From Candidatus Woesearchaeota archaeon (GTDB lineage: Archaea > Nanobdellota > Nanobdellia > Woesearchaeales > DSVV01), in assembly GCA_016214075.1 (NCBI GenBank), contig JACRPI010000041.1, positions 1 through 36,575 of the forward strand: a stretch of 36,575 nucleotides of DNA, read 5' to 3'. How positions within the stretch are numbered: position 1 is the first letter of the stretch; the number at the start of each line of letters is the position of its first letter. The notes under the pieces were generated by a model. The model made no database searches and was not told the origin of the DNA. It saw only the letters and a program-made list of their open reading frames with translations. The translations under genes were made by a program, and so were the position numbers. Of this stretch, positions 14,232 to 21,600 are shown piece after piece.

Positions 14232-15041
14232 ATGCAAGCCCAAATTATTTTCTTAGGTACAGCAGGAGACGCGTTCGTCCTCAGTAAGCAGGACAGAATC
14301 GCGGGTGGTTTTATTGTGCAAACAGAGAACGCGCAGCTCCATATCAATCCAGGCCCAGGAGCGTTTCTTGCGGCGAGCCTTGCGAAAATACAAGTCCAAA
14401 AAACAACAGCAGTCATAGTGACAGATAACACATTCATCCACACGCATGATGTGGCTGCGTTAATCGAAGCAATGACCTTGGGAACATTTGACGCGAAAGG
14501 ATTGTTGCTTGGCCCAAAGAGCGCGTTGGAAGAAGTTGATCCAAAAAATCCTCCAAGAGTTCAAAAAAAATATCAGGACGCAGTGGAAAAAACAATTCTT
14601 TTGCAGGAAGAAACAAGAGTAGAATGCAACGGAATTCAAATTCAGACAGTAAAAATAAAAAATAGCGATCCAACTGCAATTGGTCTGAAGATAATCACAA
14701 AAGATTTTTCGTTGGGGTATACAGGAAAAACAAAATACACTGCAAAATTAAAAGATGCGTTCAACGATGTAGAAATAATGATTTTTGAACTTTCCTTATT
14801 AACAGAAGAAAAAAAAGAAGACGGTCTTTGTTTGGAAGAAGTGAAAAAACTCCTTGAAGAAATAAAGCCGCAGCTCGCGGTGCTTACAGGTTTTGGAATT
14901 TCCATACTGAAAGAAGATATTTTGGAACTCACCCGTGCTCTTTACAAGCAAACAGGAGTCCAGGTAATTGCGGCGAAAGAAGGATTTTCTTTTGATCCAA
15001 CAAATTACGCAGTGAAATTGCGGCAGAAAAGATTGATTTAA
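14232..15041 (+). CDS. Metallo-beta-lactamase-fold protein with degenerate metal site
   Basis: A 269-aa protein that starts like MBL-fold hydrolases: IIFLGTAGDAFVLSKQDRIA then QLHINPGPGAF, where active members have the 'LLIDxGPG' strand. The position of the H-x-H-x-D-H zinc motif reads VTDNTFIHTHDVAALIEA, so only an offset H-T-H-D remains. A later LGYTGKTKY strand corresponds to the family's LGYTGDT segment, with the metal-ligand Asp replaced by Lys. It is probably non-catalytic or uses altered chemistry. The gene converges on the mTERF-like gene with a 4-base overlap and is divergent from the SRP RNA. Confidence 0.65.
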   Translation: MQAQIIFLGTAGDAFVLSKQDRIAGGFIVQTENAQLHINPGPGAFLAASLAKIQVQKTTAVIVTDNTFIHTHDVAALIEAMTLGTFDAKGLLLGPKSALEEVDPKNPPRVQKKYQDAVEKTILLQEETRVECNGIQIQTVKIKNSDPTAIGLKIITKDFSLGYTGKTKYTAKLKDAFNDVEIMIFELSLLTEEKKEDGLCLEEVKKLLEEIKPQLAVLTGFGISILKEDILELTRALYKQTGVQVIAAKEGFSFDPTNYAVKLRQKRLI

Positions 15042-16198
15042 TAGCGTCTTTCGAAAGCGGCTACACCTACGCGAAGCTTTTCTTTATTTTTCTCAAGAGA
15101 TGAAATGGATGCGACAAGAAGGAAAGGATATTGCTGTATATGATGGTAGAGTGCTTCAATGGCTGCCTTTTTTTGTTCTTTTGGAATAGTTCTATAATCA
15201 TACAGCTCCAGCAGCATCCATGCCATTTTTTCCCGTTTCTTTTGTGGTGTTGTTCCAAGCAGAATGCCATCATCATAAGCAATACCTCTTGTATAGAGAA
15301 ATTGGATGTTGCCGGTCATTGTGTTAGGAGAAACGCCGAGAAGTTGTGCATAAACAAATACTATATCTCTTCCAGAATTTCTGTCATTATAATCCGATCG
15401 CAGAAGACAGATATGGTTTCGATAATTTCTTTCAACAGTTTTTGGGTGCATTCCAAGCAATTGCGCGTTTGCTGCGATTTTGCTGTTGGATAGTCCAAGT
15501 TTTTTAAGATGATAATGGTTCTTATCTATTTCTTCCGAATCGCGTGCGAGAAGTTGTGCTTGTGATGCTATTTTTTTATCAGTGAGTCCAAGCATATGAA
15601 GCCGCTGATGTTTTTTTTCGAGAGTGGCAGGGTCAGCGCCGAGGAGTTGTGCCTGTGACGCTATTTTTTTTCGCGTTAATCCAATCCGCTTGAGGCATGT
15701 ATAATTTCGTTGCAGTGTTTCTGGATTGCGAAGGAGGAGTCGAAGATGGGTAATTATTTTTGCGTCAGATAATCCAAATCGCTTCAGCGTCCTGTAGCTC
15801 TTCATAATAGTCTGTGGATCTCTTCCGAGAATTTGTGCTTGGGATACAAGCGAAGCGTCGCGCAGTCCAAGTTTCTTGAGAAAGTCATAATTTCTTTGCA
15901 CTGTCTCAGAATGAATGCCCAGTAATTGAGGGTGTGCCGCTATGGTGTTTGGAAGTAAACCAAGAACACATAAATGCTGATAGCGCGATTTGACAATAGT
16001 GGGATCTTCACCGAGGAGATGGGCATGGCGGAGCATGACCTCCTGTTGAATGTCATAAGACGTTAAAAGTTCGTACATTTCTCTGACAGTATTTTCTGTT
16101 GCTTCTGCCCTGTTGAGTATCCAGTCTATGGAAAATTCACTGATGGATGAATCAGGAAAGAATCCATAAAGAATCGCTTCCAAACTAATCTTGTCCAT
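15038..16198 (-). CDS. mTERF-like helical repeat protein
   Basis: A 386-aa protein dominated by at least six clear tandem 31-residue helical repeats (about residues 70-275). The consensus is LGL-x5-I-A-x2-AQLLG-x2-P-x-T-x2-RNY-x2-LKK, e.g. RKKIASQAQLLGADPATLEK and NSKIAANAQLLGMHPKTVER. The leucine/proline spacing resembles mTERF motifs, which form left-handed superhelices that bind nucleic acid in mitochondria and chloroplasts. The C-terminal ~90 residues are helical and not clearly repetitive. TATATAAATA at 16221-16230 lies 27 bases upstream of the ATG, giving a leaderless mRNA. Binding to DNA or RNA is inferred. A structure-based search is needed to separate mTERF from other solenoids. Confidence 0.65.
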   Translation of the reverse strand: MDKISLEAILYGFFPDSSISEFSIDWILNRAEATENTVREMYELLTSYDIQQEVMLRHAHLLGEDPTIVKSRYQHLCVLGLLPNTIAAHPQLLGIHSETVQRNYDFLKKLGLRDASLVSQAQILGRDPQTIMKSYRTLKRFGLSDAKIITHLRLLLRNPETLQRNYTCLKRIGLTRKKIASQAQLLGADPATLEKKHQRLHMLGLTDKKIASQAQLLARDSEEIDKNHYHLKKLGLSNSKIAANAQLLGMHPKTVERNYRNHICLLRSDYNDRNSGRDIVFVYAQLLGVSPNTMTGNIQFLYTRGIAYDDGILLGTTPQKKREKMAWMLLELYDYRTIPKEQKKAAIEALYHHIQQYPFLLVASISSLEKNKEKLRVGVAAFERRY

Positions 16199-16220
16199 GG
16201 GTTGAGAGAAGGGGGTACGC

Positions 16221-16268
16221 TATATAAATATTACTAATTAGTAGTGAAATTAGAGAAAAATATAAAAA
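16221..16268. promoter_or_regulatory. Divergent promoters: mTERF-like gene (-) and metalloprotease (+)
   Basis: The reverse TATA at 16221-16230 and the forward TATAAAAA at 16261-16268 are each centred 27 bases from their start codons (16198 and 16291). Between them lies the 10-bp palindrome TACTAATTAGTA, a possible shared operator. Confidence 0.6.
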
Positions 16269-16290
16269 GGGGGAGAATTGCCAAAGAAGA

Positions 16291-17001
16291 ATGGCGAGAA
16301 TACTAAAGGCGATGCTGGGTGCTACCGTTCTGTCTATGGGCTGTAATAATATTGATTGTGCTGCGGAAAAGATGACAGATGGCGAGTTTCCAGTCTACAT
16401 TGTTCCAGCGTCGTATTATGATATGGAAACATTCAGAGAAAACAGTTGTGCGTTGGTGGAGTTGTTTAAAGATCATTATTTCTGGCACGAACATTTTGAT
16501 CAACTGGGTTTCTATCGCTTGGAAATAGAGAATACGTCTTGTCCACTTCCTGGTGCGTGTGATGTTGCTGCCATAAATGAGCAAGTAAATGAGGTATACG
16601 CGGAAGAAGGGACAATAATGGTGATGATGGAGCACGCGTTTTCCTATGGAAAAGCGTATGACAATGTTGCATTGTTCAGCAGGGAAGATGTTATGGACAG
16701 GAATACAATAGCTATTCATGAATTTACCCATGCGTTTTCCGATCTGGGTGATGAAACGTATGATGAAGAGAGTCCGTACTCGCCAGATGTCGAAACGTCA
16801 TTGAACTGCGCTTCTGATAAGCCAGGCGATACCTGTGATGAAAAGTGGGCAGGACTGGAGTATGAATGTATTGTTGGATGTATGAATAATAGCGCGCTCT
16901 ATCGCCCAGCGGAAAGTTGTTTAATGAATGGAACAAATAACAGTTGGGAATATTGTCCGGTGTGTACATATCAGTTGGAGCAAATTCTCACTGACGAGTA
17001 A
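16291..17001 (+). CDS. Secreted M64-like zinc metalloprotease, probable lipoprotein
   Basis: A 236-aa exported protein. The N-terminus (MARILKAMLGATVLSMGCNN) is a signal peptide ending in a lipobox-like LSMGC. AIHEFTHAFSDLGDE near residues 140-154 carries the H-E-x-x-H zinc motif with the F-x-x-L-x-D-E continuation typical of peptidase family M64. GLEYECIVGCMNNSALYRPA and the later EYCPVCTYQLEQIL match the M64 C-terminal 'GC…YRP…CLM…CPVC' pattern. Ten or so cysteines suggest disulfide bonds outside the cell. It is shorter than most M64 enzymes, which often carry extra domains. It faces the presenilin-type protease gene tail to tail. Confidence 0.72.
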   Translation: MARILKAMLGATVLSMGCNNIDCAAEKMTDGEFPVYIVPASYYDMETFRENSCALVELFKDHYFWHEHFDQLGFYRLEIENTSCPLPGACDVAAINEQVNEVYAEEGTIMVMMEHAFSYGKAYDNVALFSREDVMDRNTIAIHEFTHAFSDLGDETYDEESPYSPDVETSLNCASDKPGDTCDEKWAGLEYECIVGCMNNSALYRPAESCLMNGTNNSWEYCPVCTYQLEQILTDE

Positions 17002-17007
17002 ATGGGA

Positions 17008-17970
17008 TTATAATAGTAAGGCAATTCCATATCCGACAAAACATCCGCCTGCAATGAAAGGGATTGCGGGATAAAACTTTCCTTTTTCTCCGTAATAAAA
17101 AAGAAGCGCGAGCGCGCATGTTGTCGTGAGAGTAGTAATAACTGGAGCGACAAATCCTCCAGTTGTTTTCAAAAGAACGCCAGAGAAAAGAAGAGGGAAT
17201 GCGACATCGCCTCCTCCAAGAATCGCGGTGCTCATTGTTTTTGTTTCAGAAGGAATCTTTTTCAGCGTCTTCATACTTTTTTGCTTCTCTGAAGCAACAG
17301 GTGTAGCTCCTTGTTTTGTATCAACATGATAAGGAATATACAAGCCAGCAAATACTTTTTGTTCTGTCTGGAATTTCGCCATTGCGATCATGTGTTTGCT
17401 TTTCCAGACAGCGTACATGTCATACAATGCAAAAAGGAGAAGCGCAACAGTGATTGCAAGAACATTAAAGAGAGGAACGAGCAATGCTGCAAGGCCACCG
17501 TAAATAAAAATTTCTGTGAGGTTATGAATAAAAATCTGATTTCTAAACACTTTAAAGTATGCAAGGAGCGCCGCAATCAAAAGCGTCATACTATAGAGAT
17601 GTCCTGAAATAAAAGGAACATTCTTGAATACTTTTGCGAAAAGAGGAATGAGTGCTAAAGTAAGAGTAAGCACGACGCTGAAAAAAAACCAGAATTTCCA
17701 AAGATTCCCTTGTTTAAATTTAATCAAAAGTAAAATAGCAAGTGTTCCTAAAAATACAGGAAGCACGAGATAGATCCAGCTAAAGGACTCGTTCTCCACT
17801 AAAACAGGAGTTATCTTCCCATTTGCGTACATTTCATCTCGGGGGACAGTCTTGCCCGTCTTTGCGCTCTCCTCAATGTCGATATACTCTGAAACAACAA
17901 ACAATCCATAAAACTGCGCAAGCACAAAAATAAGTAACAATGTTGCGGTAATGCTGACAGAATGTTTCAT
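17008..17970 (-). CDS. Presenilin-family intramembrane aspartyl protease (PSH)
   Basis: A 320-aa polytopic membrane protein with about nine membrane segments. It has the two catalytic aspartate motifs of archaeal presenilin/signal-peptide-peptidase homologues: ALYDMYAVW (Y-D) near residue 183 and LGGGDVAFPLLFSGVL (G-x-G-D) near 250. A late PAIP (~residue 302) stands in place of the P-A-L signature. The loop between the two catalytic helices is long and hydrophilic (~residues 205-245), as in the family. It would cleave transmembrane helices, for example leftover signal peptides or membrane anchors. Downstream of it on the other strand lies a secreted protease. Confidence 0.88.
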   Translation of the reverse strand: MKHSVSITATLLLIFVLAQFYGLFVVSEYIDIEESAKTGKTVPRDEMYANGKITPVLVENESFSWIYLVLPVFLGTLAILLLIKFKQGNLWKFWFFFSVVLTLTLALIPLFAKVFKNVPFISGHLYSMTLLIAALLAYFKVFRNQIFIHNLTEIFIYGGLAALLVPLFNVLAITVALLLFALYDMYAVWKSKHMIAMAKFQTEQKVFAGLYIPYHVDTKQGATPVASEKQKSMKTLKKIPSETKTMSTAILGGGDVAFPLLFSGVLLKTTGGFVAPVITTLTTTCALALLFYYGEKGKFYPAIPFIAGGCFVGYGIALLL

Positions 17971-18032
17971 CTGATTGTAACCTTTTTCGTTCTATTTAAC
18001 AGTTACTATTTGGAAAATCTTCTTCTAATTAT

Positions 18033-18121
18033 CTTACATAATATTTACTAAAAATAAAGCTTATGTAAGAAAAAATATGTATATTTTACATAATATTTAA
18101 AAGTAATAACTATTATGTAAG
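18033..18121 (+). promoter_or_regulatory. Duplicated palindromic operator with embedded TATA box
   Basis: Two direct copies, 52 bases apart, each consist of TTACATAATATTTA (18034-18047 and 18086-18099) and a downstream TTATGTAAG (18061-18069 and 18113-18121). TTACATAA and TTATGTAA are complementary, so each copy is a palindrome with a ~13-19-base spacer. The second copy contains the likely TATA box (ATATTTAAAA at 18093-18102) for the HTH gene starting at 18138. A repressor bound here would occlude the promoter; autoregulation by the HTH protein is the simplest model. Confidence 0.75.
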
Positions 18122-18137
18122 AAAAGAAGCACAAAAA

Positions 18138-18644
18138 ATGAGCGGTGTGAAGAAAAAAGACGAGCGACAACTACTTGAAGTACTCACCTTGCTCAAAAAA
18201 GTAGAGCCAAAAGATATTCTCAAGCTTCTGAAGGAAAAAGAAAAGCAAGAACGCCAGCAGCAGAGTCAGCATATTCCTGTTTCTTTATTCGCTGCAACAC
18301 CGCTGAGTAGTCTTGAAGCGATAACAGTGTATCTTCGAGAGAAGCGGCAATTACAATTTGTGCAGATGGAAAAATTACTTGATCGAAATCAGATTGCGTT
18401 GAGTACAACATATAGGCGAGCGAGAAAAAAATATGCGATTTCGCTAGATATTCCAGAAACAAAATGGACAATTCCATGTTTATGTATTGCGGATAAAAAA
18501 TTAAGTGTTCTTGAAAGTATTGTCGTGTATCTAAAAAAAACATATTCTCTCTCTAATGCAAGTATAGCAAAGCTCCTCAAAAAAGATCAAAGAACAATCT
18601 GGACAGTTCTGAACCGTGCGAAGAAGAAGGAGGTGAGAACATGA
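18138..18644 (+). CDS. Two-HTH DNA-binding regulator
   Basis: A 168-aa basic protein. After a charged helical N-terminus it has two similar helix-turn-helix units. The first begins SSLEAITVYLREKRQLQFVQ (from ~residue 57) and ends TTYRRARKKY; the second begins SVLESIVVYLKKTYSLSNAS (from ~residue 121) and ends TIWTVLNRAKKK. Each resembles the sigma-region-4 type HTH with a serine/threonine-containing recognition helix. Two HTH units per chain fit the tandem palindromes upstream. The stop overlaps the start of the giant surface protein by four bases (ATGA), which implies coupled translation and a role in controlling that gene. Confidence 0.65.
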   Translation: MSGVKKKDERQLLEVLTLLKKVEPKDILKLLKEKEKQERQQQSQHIPVSLFAATPLSSLEAITVYLREKRQLQFVQMEKLLDRNQIALSTTYRRARKKYAISLDIPETKWTIPCLCIADKKLSVLESIVVYLKKTYSLSNASIAKLLKKDQRTIWTVLNRAKKKEVRT

Positions 18645-21600
18645 GCGCAGAAAATAAAATGCGGAACATGAATCACCTTCTTGCAACAGTTGTGTTTGTC
18701 TTCTTCATAGTCATCGGAATAATGTTGTCTGTACAAGAAGCAGGAGCAGTTAATACAGGGCTGGGAACAAATGCAACGCTTAAACTCTTTGATGATGGGG
18801 ATATTGTTCCAAACACAGCGAGCAATGTTAAAATACCTGGTCTGGAAATAAACAATTTGTTCAACGATACAAGCAATGTATACTTCTATGCGAATTATAC
18901 AAATGGGACAGGATCTCACATGACTCCAACTCCAGGAACAATATGTAACATTGAGTTTACATCAGAAGCAGGGGGAAACACAGGACCATTTACAATGGTA
19001 AGTAACGCAACGCTTCAATTATTTGAATACAATAGGTCCTTCCAAGGGAATGGTACATTCGCGTGGAACGTCACTTGTGGAAATACAGTTGCGGGAACCG
19101 CGAATGTCACGGTGTATGATAATGTCAGAATATTTGGTCCGGGGTGCACGAGAGTGGGGACAGGATCTGAATTTCCTATCATTAATAATACTATTTTATG
19201 TAGGGATCAGTATCTGATTTCCGGTTCTGAGGCACAGATAGATATTGGTGTTGCGAACATTACCTTAGATTGCAATGGTTCAATAATTGAGTCAGATGAC
19301 CCCGCAGATGATACTAAAGAGAGTGCAATAGCGGTGCGTAGCAAAGGAGTCATAGTCAAGAATTGTAATTTTGCTGGCGCTCGGTTTGGAGTAAAGATCG
19401 AGTCAGGTGCAAATCAAACCCTCCTTTACAATAACACATTTGAAAATAATACACGAGTTGCGATCAATATTACAGGAACATCAGCAGGGAATACGAGCTT
19501 CATCACAATAGATAGCAACAATTTTACAGGAGGTTTCTTTGCAGGATTTGCTATTGACATAAGAAATGCGACGAACATTAACATAACCAGAAATATCTTT
19601 GCAAACAATCATAGCAGGCCACTCATTCGTTATGAAAACGTCTTCATCAATACAACAGACAACAACACGATTCAGCCAAAGCTCATCAGCACAGCAAATA
19701 ATACCGATCAGTATGAAATTAACTTTACATTTAATATTCCAACTCTGGGATTTGCGCGAACCTGTGATCTCGCGCTGAATGTCTCTGGAGGAAGCTTCTC
19801 AGGAAGAACAACAGTGCTTGCTGCGAATGATAATGATGTGAATGTAACATTTAATAGGACGTTTTTCAGTGGAGACAGATTTACTTGGCAAGTCAATTGC
19901 ACGGATCCAAATAATAACACCGGAAACAGTGTTCTATTTAATTCAACATATAGAGCATGCACTCTTCCAATTATATCAGGAATAGGACTTGATCCAGGTA
20001 TAAACGTCACATTCTGTCCTGGAACGTTTAGGATAAATATATCGTCATCATCACATTTTATAGAAATTAATAATGTTAATGACTCTGTCATCAGTTGTAA
20101 TAATACTATTATAATTGGAAACAGTAGTGGAGATTTATTCAGTATTGTGAATGGCTCAAACAGAGTTCGAATCCAGCATTGTCTTGCAGAGAATTATAGC
20201 ACTATGATCAAGACACAATCCTTATCATCATCAAGAAATGTTACCATATTCAATAACACCTTCAGTAATGCGTCAAGCGAAGCGATACTTATACACGCAG
20301 AAGGATTTAATCTAACAAATAATACTATTGCAAACTCAACAATAGGTGTTCACCTGATTAATAGAGGAAATCATACGCTTCTGAACAACACGATCAAAGG
20401 GTCTGGTCGTTCCGCGCTTATAGTAGAGAATACATCAAGCAACACTGTCCTTTGGAATAATTTATCTTTTGGTTCGGAAAATGGGATTATCATTAATGTT
20501 GGTGCGGTGGCGGGATTGCCTGCCTCTGTGACAAGACCAGAGTTTGTGAATCTCATTGCAAATAATACTGTCTGTGGGTTTAGAGTAAATGGGCTGTCTG
20601 TTGAAAACACTCGTTTTAGTACAAGCCCAATAATGGATGGTCTTATTGCGAATAACACCTTTTGCAATACAACGACAGGAACAGAAAATGGAAACATTTC
20701 ACGACTGATGTGGAATATAGATATTCAGGCGGTGAACGCGACAAACACATCAATGGTTGATGTAAACATAAACATCACAAATCTATTGAATAGAAGTACG
20801 CTCCAAAATGTGGGAACCCCAAGCGATGGCATCGTTTCATTCCTGAATATTACACAGTTTATAGTAAATAATAGTAACATCCTTGTCAATGAATCACCAA
20901 CAACATTGGTCGGTGCAAAGAATAATGAAAAAACAAATCTGACATTACTCATTGATCAATTGCGAATAGTGCCATTAGCAAACCAACTCATCCTCAATCT
21001 CAGTCAAGATAATACTCCTCCAAATGTCACGCAAATATCTCCAACAACAGCAAATGAAGATACAAACATTAACTTTAGTGCAACTGTTGTTGATCAAACA
21101 GGAATACAATCATGTAGTTTGTTTGCTGGTACGGGTAGTTCGATAACAAACAGAGGAGTGATGACATACTCATTGAGTAATGGAATAGTAAACAGAACAC
21201 TGCTTCTTGCAGATCCAGATACATATACGATTTATGCAAATTGCACGGACAACGGAGGAAATATTGGGTTCAACACAACACTTGTTGAGATTAATGACAC
21301 AACACCACCAAATGCATCAGTTATTTCTCCTCTAGCGAACAATTTCACTGCAATGAACAGCGTGGTTAATATAACAGTCAACGGTTCGGATAATGTCTTC
21401 GTTATATCCGGGCAAGCAAACATTACCTATCCAAATAATACAACAAAAGAAACGCTGACATTGCAAGCTAACGATAGTATCCTCTCCACGAAAAGGAAGT
21501 TGACATTTAATTACAGTTTCGGAAATACATCAATGGAAGGGCATTACAATGTTACAATTACTGTGTTAGATCAGACAGGAAACCTGAACACAACGGAAAA

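Noticed and set aside
20160-20180. GTTCGAATCC, resembling a tRNA T-loop
   Set aside because: It lies inside the open frame of the giant surface protein and no acceptor, D or anticodon stems can be formed around it.
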